Positions 22,529-28,882 of a stretch of 32,480 bases of DNA are shown here, piece after piece; position 1 is the first letter of the stretch; each line of letters begins with the position of its first letter. Origin of the DNA: a virus. A program made the position numbers and the translations under genes. The notes beneath the pieces are model-generated. The model worked only from the letters and a program-made list of their open reading frames with translations. It made no database searches and was not told where the DNA came from. The stretch covers positions 1 through 32,480 of IMG/VR virus record IMGVR_UViG_3300027898_000028; one strand, 5' to 3'.

Positions 22529-23221
22529 ATGTACTTCAACCGCGCCCTCCCGCAAGTCACCAATCGGGAGGATCTGCTGCTGATGATTTCGCTGTTCGAT
22601 GACGACACCGCGCAGCCGATCAAGCTCGACGGCTGCACCACGTTCAATGCGCTGCCGTTCACCGGCGCGGCGTGGACCGTCACCGACGGCGCGATCGTCA
22701 CCGCCTCGACGACACCGCTGACAATTCCGGTGTTTCCGATCGGCAACCAGGTGTCGACGCTGTCGCTCACGATCGCAAAGAACCTGAGTATCAATGTAGG
22801 CGATCCGGTCACCGTCAAGGATACTGCGAGCGGCCTCAATTCGATGACCGGATACGTGGTGTCCTATGCGGCGGCGACCGGCGCACTCGTGTGTCAGATC
22901 GGCCTCACTTATCAATTCGAAATCCGCCGCGGCGGTCCACGCAATTACGGCGGCGGCTTCGTGCCGTGGTTCGATTTCGGCACGCCCGACGATCTCGGGC
23001 CGCTGCTCTCGGCCTCGCTTGGAAACGGCATCACGATAATCGATGTCGGGATGCTTCAGCTCCTCATCCCGGAGGCGACGTTCAAGACGCTTGGGTCCGG
23101 CACGTTCTCCGGCACCACCACCGGGACACTCAATGCCGCGTTGACCATGACCGATAGCGTGAACACCCGGCAGGTTTTCCTCGTCCAATTGCCGGTGCTC
23201 TACGGCGGAGTAACAATCTAA
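22529..23221 (+). CDS. Structural-region protein of unknown family
   Basis: A 230-residue protein. Begins YFNRALPQVTNREDLLLM, then beta-rich segments with a central GDPVTVKDTASGLNSMTGYV (about 91-110) and a C-terminal strand-rich part. No signal peptide. The small, beta-dominated fold and position in the fibre cluster suggest a virion component. No convincing ribosome-binding site lies between the repeat and the ATG (GATCCCCC), so expression may depend on coupling or on the repeat hairpin. Confidence 0.68.
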   Translation: MYFNRALPQVTNREDLLLMISLFDDDTAQPIKLDGCTTFNALPFTGAAWTVTDGAIVTASTTPLTIPVFPIGNQVSTLSLTIAKNLSINVGDPVTVKDTASGLNSMTGYVVSYAAATGALVCQIGLTYQFEIRRGGPRNYGGGFVPWFDFGTPDDLGPLLSASLGNGITIIDVGMLQLLIPEATFKTLGSGTFSGTTTGTLNAALTMTDSVNTRQVFLVQLPVLYGGVTI

Positions 23222-23222
23222 T

Positions 23223-23239
23223 CTTCGAGAAGACCTCAG
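23223..23239 (+). repeat. 17-mer repeat CTTCGAGAAGACCTCAG abutting a start codon
   Basis: The copy ends exactly one base before ATG 23240, filling the whole gap after the previous stop. Its GAGAAG is the only purine-rich stretch available as a ribosome-binding site. Confidence 0.85.
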
Positions 23240-23749
23240 ATGAGCCTGGCCGCCAATATCCGCGTCAATCTTTCCGCCCCGTTTCCTGCCATGGTGCAGG
23301 GCGGTAGCGGCATCACGGTCACCAAGCAGAACGGCATTTGGACTATCGGGCTCAGTTCCGGGCAGCTGCTCGGGATCATGCAGGCGGCGGGCTACGTGCC
23401 GGTGACGGCCGGCTCCGGACAGATCAATTTCGGCGCCTTCCCGGGCTCGACCGATGCGCAGCTCGTCATCACCGGGCAGGCCAATATCCTGGCCGGCTCG
23501 ATCGTCGAGGCGTTCATCATGCCGGCGGCGACGGCCGACCATACGGTCGATGAACATTGGCTTGATCCGCCGCGCATCCAGGCCGGCAATATCGTCCCCG
23601 GCGTCGGCTTCACGATCTATGGGGTCAATACCTGGGCATCCGGAGGACTGGACCCCGTCAATCCGATGCTCGGTCCGGGATCCGATAGCGGATTTTCCGG
23701 AGTTCCTCTCGTCCATGGCGCGTGGAGCGTCGGTTGGCGTTGGCAATAG
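23240..23749 (+). CDS. Hypothetical fibre-region protein
   Basis: A 169-residue protein with N-terminal beta strands (GGSGITVTKQNGIWTIGL, about 21-38) followed by a region of alternating strands and a GWRWQ end. The GGSGI-T-N-G-W pattern recalls the connecting segment at the start of many fibre modules. No signal peptide. Thirteen bases separate it from the next gene. Function unknown. Confidence 0.65.
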   Translation: MSLAANIRVNLSAPFPAMVQGGSGITVTKQNGIWTIGLSSGQLLGIMQAAGYVPVTAGSGQINFGAFPGSTDAQLVITGQANILAGSIVEAFIMPAATADHTVDEHWLDPPRIQAGNIVPGVGFTIYGVNTWASGGLDPVNPMLGPGSDSGFSGVPLVHGAWSVGWRWQ

Positions 23750-23761
23750 GAGTAGTTCGAC

Positions 23762-24412
23762 ATGGCCGGCATTATCGTCGTCGGTAAGATTTCGGGACAA
23801 GGGCAGGACGTGCAGGCCGACAGCTCTGCGCTGGTGGCCCTCAAGCCCTTTAATCCGGGCGCCCTCGGGCAATACAAGATGGCGCTCAAGAGCGGCCTGA
23901 TGGCGGCCGGACTCGGCGCCGGTTCTCCGATCGCGGCGTTCCGGTATGGCGGCGCCAACATCGCCACGGTGCGCCGAATTCTCTTTTCCGCCGGCGTTAA
24001 CACGACCGGATTCGCGCTCGGGGCCGCGCAATTCGATCTTTATGCGGCCCGTTCTTTCACCGCCTCCGACAGCGGCGGAACGGCGGCGACGTTGACCGGC
24101 AACAACGGCAAGCTGCGCACTGCGTACGCGACCACGGGGCTCGCGGATTTCCGCGTGTCGAGCACCGCGACCCTGACGGCCGGCACCCGCACGCTCGACG
24201 CCCAGCAGCTCGAATCGATGGTGCGCTCGATGTCGGTGTCCACGAGCCAGGACATCGTCAATCCGGAGACCGAGTTTTTCAAAGCCCTGCCGGGCGATCA
24301 GCGCCTGATCCTCGCGACCAATGAAGGCTTCGTGATACAGGCGACGGTGCCGGCGACCGGAACATGGAATTTCACCGTCGGGGTGGAATGGGACGAGTCG
24401 GCGGTCTGGTAA
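23762..24412 (+). CDS. Beta-sandwich virion protein of a recurrent phage family
   Basis: A 216-residue protein with AGGAG before ATG 23762. It contains ALGQYKMALKSGLMAAGLG (about 34-52), the SFTASDSGGTAATLTGNN segment (about 97-114), TLTAGTRTLDAQ (about 136-147) and a final LATNEGFVI...TGTWNFTVGVEW block. I know this set of blocks from proteins of unknown function in the fibre or decoration region of several phages of GC-rich bacteria. It is probably exposed on the virion. Good coding sequence, confident as a gene, less so in role. Confidence 0.72.
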   Translation: MAGIIVVGKISGQGQDVQADSSALVALKPFNPGALGQYKMALKSGLMAAGLGAGSPIAAFRYGGANIATVRRILFSAGVNTTGFALGAAQFDLYAARSFTASDSGGTAATLTGNNGKLRTAYATTGLADFRVSSTATLTAGTRTLDAQQLESMVRSMSVSTSQDIVNPETEFFKALPGDQRLILATNEGFVIQATVPATGTWNFTVGVEWDESAVW

Positions 24413-24424
24413 GCGGAGGATCAT

Positions 24425-24604
24425 ATGGCGGCCGTGAAATTGTTCGGGACCGGGGACCGCGATGAGTCGCATCGCAAGCTTGAAGAGGTTCTCGCGAGCG
24501 GACTGCATCCGCTCGCGGAATGCCGGGAAGATCCCAATCATGCGGAGCATCCGTTCCAGGTGTGGAGCGGGCCGCATGTGAAGGATCATGCCGGGACCGT
24601 CTGA
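24425..24604 (+). CDS. 59-residue hypothetical protein ending the structural operon
   Basis: A short gene with a strong GGAGG ribosome-binding site (GCGGAGGATCAT before ATG 24425). The acidic/histidine-rich sequence includes FGTGDRDESHRKLEEVLASG and HPFQVWSGPH. Its last 19 bp overlap the end of the convergent minus-strand gene, so both transcription units meet here. No terminator is evident. Family not recognised. Confidence 0.62.
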   Translation: MAAVKLFGTGDRDESHRKLEEVLASGLHPLAECREDPNHAEHPFQVWSGPHVKDHAGTV

Positions 24605-25416
24605 CGACGGTCGAGAAAATCCGGGATATCGTCATGGGGCGGCGGTTCCTCCATGATCGGATGGCGCCGTGTGATTTCGGATACCAGGAATGGCTTGGAC
24701 GGCTCGGCATTGCGTTCCCGTTCCAGGGTGTTCGCGATTCGCCCCTGCAGGGCGCGATCCGCGATCCCGCCATTCTTTAAGGAATGCTTAGGCGCCGGGA
24801 CGATTGTCCGTACTATGGTCTTCGCCGTGGCCGCCTGTTTGATGGCGCGCTCGACTTCCTCGCAAGGCGGCAATGCTCGCGGCGCCGGCGCGGGAATTTC
24901 CGGTTGCGGCACTTCCTGCTTGGCGCCGGCCGGAATATCGTCCATCTCGGTTTCGTCGAGAAAGCCGAGCCCGCAGATCGACAAAGTGGCGCGGCGCTTG
25001 GCCTTGGTAGAGGCTTTCATCATCGCGTTACAAAGCGCCTCGCCCTTAAGATTTGCGATCGGCACCGCGCCTATGTCGGCATCGGTGCGGCCGGCGCCCC
25101 CGGCGACATCTGCCGTGACGATGAAAATTCCGTCCTCTATGGTTTTCGTGAGAGCCGTTACGGAAATCCTGTGGATGGCGCGGAGCTGGTCGGTGCATGC
25201 CTTGAGCGCATAAAGCTGCAATTCGCCATTGAGCAGGATGTATTTGAACGGTCTGGTCATCGGATTAAGACCGAGCGATTCGCAGATGCGCACGTAATAT
25301 TTCGCGCGTTCGGCCTGGGTGAGGGCGGAAAGGTCGCCCTTGATCAGGACGGCCTCCATGATGGCGCCGACCTTGGCGGGATCGAATGGGGTGAGGAAAT
25401 TCGCGGGGGCGTTCAT
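24586..25416 (-). CDS. Putative single-strand annealing/recombination protein (RecT/Bet-like)
   Basis: A 276-residue protein starting at ATG 25416 (MNAPANFLTPFDP). The conserved core includes KYYVRICESLGLNPMTRPF (39-57), ILLNGELQLYALKACTDQLR (60-79) and KASTKAKRRATLSICGLGFLDETE (about 134-157). That arrangement (GLNP, then a substrate-like strand, then a K/R-rich helix before a glycine-rich turn) resembles phage annealing proteins of the RecT/Bet type, and I know the family from phage early regions without a proven function. The last 100 residues are a charged, proline-rich tail. It overlaps the upstream gene by 4 bp. Role in replication or recombination is an inference. Confidence 0.6.
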   Translation of the reverse strand: MNAPANFLTPFDPAKVGAIMEAVLIKGDLSALTQAERAKYYVRICESLGLNPMTRPFKYILLNGELQLYALKACTDQLRAIHRISVTALTKTIEDGIFIVTADVAGGAGRTDADIGAVPIANLKGEALCNAMMKASTKAKRRATLSICGLGFLDETEMDDIPAGAKQEVPQPEIPAPAPRALPPCEEVERAIKQAATAKTIVRTIVPAPKHSLKNGGIADRALQGRIANTLERERNAEPSKPFLVSEITRRHPIMEEPPPHDDIPDFLDRRQTVPA

Positions 25417-25757
25417 GCTGCGTCCCTCGTTTCGAGGATGACATCGCGCGCGGCCAGCAATTGTCCGCAGACATCCGACGCGGAGTCGGCGAGGATTGCG
25501 GCAATGCCGGTCTGATCGATGCAGGACGTTCCCGCCGACATCGAATCGATCGTGTCCTGTACGATGCATTTTGCATAATTGGCGACGGTGGCGAAAATCG
25601 CCTTGAGATGTTCGGCGCGGTCGGTCAGGTCGTGCTCATCGGCAATACCGGTGATCGGCGCCGGCCGCATGAACATCAGCCGGGTGACGAGATCGGCGTG
25701 CATGCGGCCTTCATCGTAACCGCGACTCGTGATAGAGGGCAACGCAGCTTGGGCCAT
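25413..25757 (-). CDS. Early-region hypothetical protein
   Basis: A 114-residue protein with AGGAG before its ATG (25757). Helical, with DEHDLTDRAEHLKAIFATVANYAK (part, about 39-62) and four cysteines late in the chain. It is coupled (4-bp overlap) to the putative annealing protein, which suggests a shared role in DNA metabolism. No family recognised. Confidence 0.65.
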   Translation of the reverse strand: MAQAALPSITSRGYDEGRMHADLVTRLMFMRPAPITGIADEHDLTDRAEHLKAIFATVANYAKCIVQDTIDSMSAGTSCIDQTGIAAILADSASDVCGQLLAARDVILETRDAA

Positions 25758-25820
25758 AGGGGGCTCCTGTGGTTCGGGTTAGGGCCATGGGGGAAGGCTG
25801 CAATCCTTCCCCTGGGCCTG

Positions 25821-25837
25821 CTGAGCGCTTGTCGAAG
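25821..25837 (-). repeat. 17-mer repeat CTTCGACAAGCGCTCAG, intergenic
   Basis: A minus-strand copy identical to 5169-5185. It lies in the 127-bp gap between 25757 and 25885, where I see no gene. Confidence 0.85.
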
Positions 25838-25856
25838 CGTTGGGCTGATGCCCGAT

Positions 25857-25887
25857 AGGCGTCCCGCGGGGCGCCCGTCGCGCGTCA
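25857..25887 (-). repeat. 31-bp trailer repeat, copy A
   Basis: It matches 26127-26157 at 27 of 31 positions. On the minus strand each copy begins with the TGA stop of a gene (TGACGCGCGACGGGCG...), so the repeat runs straight out of the coding end. Copy A contains the inverted repeat GGCG-t-CCCGCGGG-g-CGCC and may form a hairpin. Confidence 0.8.
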
Positions 25888-26100
25888 ACTTCCGGAATGT
25901 TTGGCGATTTCTTCGGCAACGAGACTGCCGAGTTCGGCGTGAAACAGATTTTCCGCACACTCGATCGCTTCCCGCCGCGCATTATGTTTGTGTCCGCAAG
26001 CGACGACGAACGGATGGCCGCGATGCGCGGTGAGACCTCCGATCCACCTGATGCGACCTCCGAAAGACACTTGTTTTCGTGCCGTCACGGTTAAAGTCAT
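25885..26100 (-). CDS. Small hypothetical protein
   Basis: A 71-residue protein with GGACAGGAA before ATG 26100. The centre has HRGHPFVVACGHKHNARREAIECAE (part, about 26-50), an H/C-rich segment that could bind a metal but does not match a known finger. The C-terminal helix ends LVAEEIAKHSGS. Its stop codon is the first triplet of trailer repeat copy A. No family recognised. Confidence 0.6.
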   Translation of the reverse strand: MTLTVTARKQVSFGGRIRWIGGLTAHRGHPFVVACGHKHNARREAIECAENLFHAELGSLVAEEIAKHSGS

Positions 26101-26126
26101 TTTCCTGTCCTTTTTGTCTTGAGGGG

Positions 26127-26157
26127 AGGCGTCCTGTGAGCCGCCCGTCGCGCGTCA
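26127..26157 (-). repeat. 31-bp trailer repeat, copy B
   Basis: The second copy of the stop-codon-associated repeat, differing from copy A at four positions in the centre. The differences destroy part of the copy A palindrome. Confidence 0.8.
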
Positions 26158-26490
26158 GGCGGCGTACTCAAGTCGTTTGGCGGCCATGGAGATTACTTCG
26201 CCGCGCAATTCGTCCAGCGCATTGCGCACACATGCGCGCGCGTAAGCTTGCCAGCGCTTCGACTCTGACCCGCCCCGCAATGTTCCTTCGGACCATTTGT
26301 CGCCATTGGATCCGCTAATCGTCGTGTACCAAATCACTTCACCTTCGGCGGTGCTCTCCACCCATCCCGTCAGGTGTGCCAGTTCGATGAACCATGTGCC
26401 GGGGGTTGTCTCTGTTTCGACGATCTGCGCTGAGCGCAGCGACGCAACCAGCCGTTCATCATGCTCGCGTTCCCAGGTTTCGTAAGCCAT
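26155..26490 (-). CDS. Hypothetical early protein
   Basis: A 111-residue protein. ATG 26490 is preceded by GAGGAG, so I choose it over an upstream in-frame ATG that would add a hydrophobic 22-residue leader. The sequence starts AYETWEREHDERLVASL, has a W-containing strand region (GTWFIELAHLTGWVE, about 30-44) and a C-terminal helix ending AAKRLEYAA. A shared 22-bp leader precedes it and the gene at 26641. Function unknown. Confidence 0.65.
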   Translation of the reverse strand: MAYETWEREHDERLVASLRSAQIVETETTPGTWFIELAHLTGWVESTAEGEVIWYTTISGSNGDKWSEGTLRGGSESKRWQAYARACVRNALDELRGEVISMAAKRLEYAA

Positions 26491-26499
26491 AGTCGTTGC

Positions 26500-26521
26500 T
26501 CCTCTTGCCTTATTGATGATT
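26500..26521 (-). repeat. 22-bp leader repeat, copy B
   Basis: On the minus strand AATCATCAATAAGGCAAGAG and GA follow, providing the GAGGAG of the gene starting at 26490. Matches 26958-26979 at 20 of 22 positions. Confidence 0.75.
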
Positions 26522-26606
26522 GTGTAGATAATCGCGATGCTGAGACCGAGGATCATAGAGTTGCCGTCGCTCCGGCGCCGGTTAATAAGGCTTCGGCCAC
26601 CAAATC

Positions 26607-26632
26607 GAGCGCGGGGCTATGGCCTCGCGCTC
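26607..26632 (-). terminator. Stem-loop after an early gene, possible terminator
   Basis: GAGCGCG pairs with CGCGCTC with a partly paired centre. On the minus strand it follows the stop of the gene at 26641-26949 by 8 bp and is followed by GATTTGG, a weak T-tract. On the plus strand it is followed by CGGATTTTT. Transcription may be only partly stopped. Confidence 0.42.
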
Positions 26633-26640
26633 CGGATTTT

Positions 26641-26949
26641 TCAGGCTTCGCCGGAAAAATAGGCTGCCCTGCGATCACCAAAATCCACCACGTAAAGATC
26701 GCCGCGCCGCGCACCTTTCCGGGCTTGTTGATTTTCCCAAATGTACAGGGTCGCAAAGCTATATTTTTCAATATTTGCGGGCGTGCCGCGGGATTTGATG
26801 AAATCGGCCAGCGTTTCGGTGGTGGCGGTAACGTCATCCTCGCTGCATAGCGAATCGTCGATCGTGGCGTCTTCCTCGTAGCCGCTCGCATTGTGGGCTG
26901 CGGTTGCGAGGCGGAACTTTTCAATTTGGTCTGATGTCAGACTGGTCAT
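26641..26949 (-). CDS. Hypothetical early protein, first gene from the main minus promoter
   Basis: A 102-residue protein starting at ATG 26949 after AGAGGA. Acidic N-terminal half (SGYEEDATIDDSLCSEDD, part of 20-40) followed by a helical region and a C-terminal strand set (RGDLYVVDFGDRRAAYF, about 82-98). The composition, with an acidic N-terminus, resembles small phage DNA mimics or regulators, but nothing specific supports that. A clear promoter lies 33 bp upstream. Confidence 0.68.
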   Translation of the reverse strand: MTSLTSDQIEKFRLATAAHNASGYEEDATIDDSLCSEDDVTATTETLADFIKSRGTPANIEKYSFATLYIWENQQARKGARRGDLYVVDFGDRRAAYFSGEA

Positions 26950-26957
26950 GTCCGGGT

Positions 26958-26979
26958 TCCTCTTGCCTTGTCGATGATT
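26958..26979 (-). repeat. 22-bp leader repeat, copy A
   Basis: It lies between the -10 element at 26982-26987 and the ATG at 26949, so it forms most of the 5' untranslated region. It includes the AAGAGGA ribosome-binding stretch. Confidence 0.75.
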
Positions 26980-26981
26980 AA

Positions 26982-27010
26982 GTGATACCAACATTTCATG
27001 AGTTCGTCAA
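26982..27010 (-). promoter_or_regulatory. Sigma-70-type promoter for the early minus-strand operon
   Basis: On the minus strand TTGACG (27010-27005) is separated by exactly 17 bp from TATCAC (26987-26982). The expected start is near 26975, giving a leader of about 26 nt. The promoter overlaps the first codons of the divergent ribbon-helix-helix gene, which makes self-linked control likely. Confidence 0.65.
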
Positions 27011-27240
27011 TAGCCGATACCAAAAAAGATGAAAAAAAACGTAGACGTGGCCGGCCGCCAACAGGCATCGGGCCGAATGTAGGGCTGCGTCTTCATCCGG
27101 AATTGGAAAGACGGCTTGATCTGTGGATTTTGGAGCAGAAGCCGGTGCCTTCGCGGCCGGAAGCCATTCGCCGTTTACTCGAACTCGCGCTAGATTCCCG
27201 GAAGGCCACTCGAAACTCTTCGAGAAACCCTCAGAAGTGA
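26998..27240 (+). CDS. Ribbon-helix-helix type transcriptional regulator
   Basis: An 80-residue basic protein. KKRRRGRPPTG (13-23) is an AT-hook-like arm; NVGLRLHPELERRLDLWI (27-44) reads as the beta strand and first helix of a ribbon-helix-helix domain, and SRPEAIRRLLELAL (52-65) as the second helix. Such proteins bind DNA as dimers and often repress the promoter next to their own gene. The overlap with the divergent early promoter fits. The last codons are made by a 17-mer repeat copy (27218-27234). No strong plus-strand promoter or ribosome-binding site is visible. Confidence 0.72.
   Translation: MSSSIADTKKDEKKRRRGRPPTGIGPNVGLRLHPELERRLDLWILEQKPVPSRPEAIRRLLELALDSRKATRNSSRNPQK
27218..27234 (+). 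repeat. 17-mer repeat CTTCGAGAAACCCTCAG at a gene end
   Basis: It encodes the SSRNPQ just before the stop of the regulator and lies 13 bp upstream of ATG 27248. Confidence 0.8.
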
Positions 27241-27247
27241 AACCTTC

Positions 27248-27619
27248 ATGCGCATGAAAATCGCAACGGCCGCCATCCTGGCGGCTTTTTTATTCGCCCA
27301 ATCCGGTTGCGGATTGATTCCGGCCTATGCCCGCGACACCGGCCGGTGGGGCCACGACCCGGTCACCTCGGAATGGTTCAAATCGTTGCGCTCCGCAGCC
27401 GGCACGCCATGCTGCGATTATGCCGACGGTGTCCGCCTGGAAGATCCCGAGTGGCGCGAGAATGACGACGGGACGTTCGATGTCTTCGCCCGCGGCGCCT
27501 GGTGGAAGATGCAGCCCGATCAGCTCGTCAAGGCGACCAATCGGGTCGGCTACGCGATTCTATGGTGGCCGGTAAACTGGGCGGCGCCGAGCTGCTTCTT
27601 GCCGGGATCGAGAGGATAA
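27248..27619 (+). CDS. Exported conserved hypothetical protein
   Basis: A 123-residue protein; ATG 27254 is an alternative start. Residues 3-25 are a signal peptide with a cleavage most likely after AYA (near residue 28); QSGC at 18-21 resembles a lipobox but lacks the usual hydrophobic -3 residue. The mature part has the set W-F-x-SL, GTPCCDYADG (about 52-61), GAWWKM (about 83-88) and a final CFLPG, which I know as a Rhizobiales phage and prophage family of unknown function. Its place just upstream of the endolysin suggests a lysis or periplasm-related role. Confidence 0.72.
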   Translation: MRMKIATAAILAAFLFAQSGCGLIPAYARDTGRWGHDPVTSEWFKSLRSAAGTPCCDYADGVRLEDPEWRENDDGTFDVFARGAWWKMQPDQLVKATNRVGYAILWWPVNWAAPSCFLPGSRG

Positions 27620-27621
27620 CC

Positions 27622-28602
27622 ATGACATATCCGAGCTTCGCCGGTCTGGCCCCCTCCTACGCCAGGCTGTGGGCGGAGCTTGAGCCGGCGCCGGCGCGGA
27701 TTGCGGCGCTGAATGTGATCTGCAACGTCCTTATCTCACATAAGGCAACCTACAGCCAGGTTGCGGCAGCGGTCTGGGGCCGGCCGGAAGTGTGGTTCGT
27801 CGTCGCGTTGATCGACCAGATGGAGCACGATCCCAACCTCGGGCTGTGCAACTCCCATCTGCATAATGGTGACCCGCTGACCGCCCGCACCGTCAGCGTC
27901 CCGGCCGGACGGCCGCCTGGACTGCCACCATTCACCTTCATGGTGAGCGCGGCCGACGCGCTGATCTTCGACGATCTCGATAAGGTGAAGGAATGGCCGA
28001 TCGAGCGCATCGCCTATCAGCTCGAAAAGTACAACGGCGGCGGCTATCTCGATAAGCCGATCGTGTCGCCGTATCTGGCGTCGTGGTCGAACAAGTACAC
28101 GGCGGGGAAGTATGTGGCGGATCACGTCTACGATCCCGCCGCCGTATCGGCACAGCCCGGCGCGCTTACCATTCTCAAAGTGCTGATGACGCTCGACGCG
28201 GACGTGGCAAATGCAATTGCACCACAAAAGCCCGTGGAAGTTCTTGTTGTACTGCAATCTGCACCACTTTCACCTGCGCAACCCAAAGAGGCCATCATGA
28301 CCACCACAACCGCCGTCCCGGCACTGCCGGCAATTCCAACCTTCAACCTCAACACCGTTGAAGTCGATCTTGAAATGATCGCGCCCGTCATCACTATGAT
28401 TGCGGGATTCATTCCGGGCGGCGCCATTGTGGTGCCGTTCATCCCGATCGTGGAAACCGGCCTCAAGATGGCCGCCGCTGTCCAGGCTGCCCCGGACGCG
28501 GTCGGTAAGCTTGCAGTGTTCGAAACTCACCTGCACGATATCGCGAATATGTTCGGGCAGGCGAAGACGGCGGTTGCGCCCGCAAGGACGCCGGTCGCCT
28601 AA
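27622..28602 (+). CDS. Endolysin (peptidoglycan hydrolase) with C-terminal hydrophobic extension
   Basis: A 326-residue protein with AGAGGA before ATG 27622. Residues 60-190 match a phage lysozyme family: IDQMEHDPNLG (65-74, E68 a likely catalytic acid), LHNGDPLTARTV (80-91), PAGRP (94-98), YQLEKYNGGGY (132-142), SPYLASW...KY (149-159) and GKYVADHVYD (162-171). Known members are about 180-250 residues and end near here. Residues 226-326 add a T/P linker and a hydrophobic stretch (about 250-280). No signal peptide, so it needs a holin or equivalent. It would cut the cell wall at the end of infection. Confidence 0.82.
   Translation: MTYPSFAGLAPSYARLWAELEPAPARIAALNVICNVLISHKATYSQVAAAVWGRPEVWFVVALIDQMEHDPNLGLCNSHLHNGDPLTARTVSVPAGRPPGLPPFTFMVSAADALIFDDLDKVKEWPIERIAYQLEKYNGGGYLDKPIVSPYLASWSNKYTAGKYVADHVYDPAAVSAQPGALTILKVLMTLDADVANAIAPQKPVEVLVVLQSAPLSPAQPKEAIMTTTTAVPALPAIPTFNLNTVEVDLEMIAPVITMIAGFIPGGAIVVPFIPIVETGLKMAAAVQAAPDAVGKLAVFETHLHDIANMFGQAKTAVAPARTPVA
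28297..28602 (+). CDS. Possible internally initiated product of the endolysin gene
   Basis: Codon 226 of the endolysin frame is an ATG with AAAGAGG five bases upstream, an excellent internal ribosome-binding site. It would yield a 101-residue protein with a T/P-rich start, a hydrophobic segment (MIAPVITMIAGFIPGG, then VVPFIPIVETG) and a helical tail. Independent production as a small membrane-active partner is inference; it may simply be the C-terminal domain of the longer protein. Confidence 0.4.
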   Translation: MTTTTAVPALPAIPTFNLNTVEVDLEMIAPVITMIAGFIPGGAIVVPFIPIVETGLKMAAAVQAAPDAVGKLAVFETHLHDIANMFGQAKTAVAPARTPVA

Positions 28603-28621
28603 AGAATCCTGTGGCGACATT

Positions 28622-28800
28622 GATCCGGCCGTAATTCCGGTACCCTCGGAGGGACCGGCCGGGGAGTCGGGTGGAGCGAGGCTGATTCAGGCCGAGGGAT
28701 GCTACCGGCCGCCGCATTACGCAGCAGGGTGTGGATAATGCTTCCACGCGACGGTTTCAGCCAAGCGGCAGTGGGACCGGGAGTCTAAACCGGGCCATGG
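28622..28800 (+). ncRNA. Candidate structured RNA upstream of a terminator
   Basis: No convincing coding frame is present in this gap of 280 bp. The sequence forms a strong hairpin at 28637-28658 (CCGGT and CCCT arms), which competes with a CCGGCCG/CGGCCGG helix (28625-28631 with 28656-28662), and a further hairpin at 28731-28747 (GTGGA/TCCAC). An intrinsic terminator follows at 28807. I do not recognise a known RNA class; it could be a small RNA or a riboregulator of the following gene. Confidence 0.35.
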
Positions 28801-28806
28801 GATGGA

Positions 28807-28838
28807 GGGCCGTTCGGAGCAATCCGGACGGCCCTTTC
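28807..28838 (+). terminator. Intrinsic terminator
   Basis: GGGCCGTTCGG pairs with CCGGACGGCCC (one G-U pair) around AGCAAT, followed by TTTC. Confidence 0.75.
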
Positions 28839-28882
28839 TATGGGAGCGATGCTCCGGAATTAAACTCAAATCGAAAAGGTGA

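Noticed and set aside
15963-24412. Diversity-generating retroelement in the fibre region
   Set aside because: There is no reverse transcriptase frame and no template/variable repeat pair.
22481-24589. A 702-residue minus-strand open frame opposite the fibre genes
   Set aside because: It is rich in R, H, G and A with no recognisable motif and lies fully opposite four good plus-strand genes with ribosome-binding sites. Long antisense frames are expected in GC-rich DNA with strong third-position bias.
26490-26556. An N-terminal hydrophobic leader on the gene ending at 26155
   Set aside because: A GAGGAG ribosome-binding site sits inside that stretch just before ATG 26490, and the stretch is also part of the shared leader repeat.
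28622-28800. Cobalamin or other known riboswitch
   Set aside because: The conserved boxes of the classes I know are not present, and the next gene is not metabolic.
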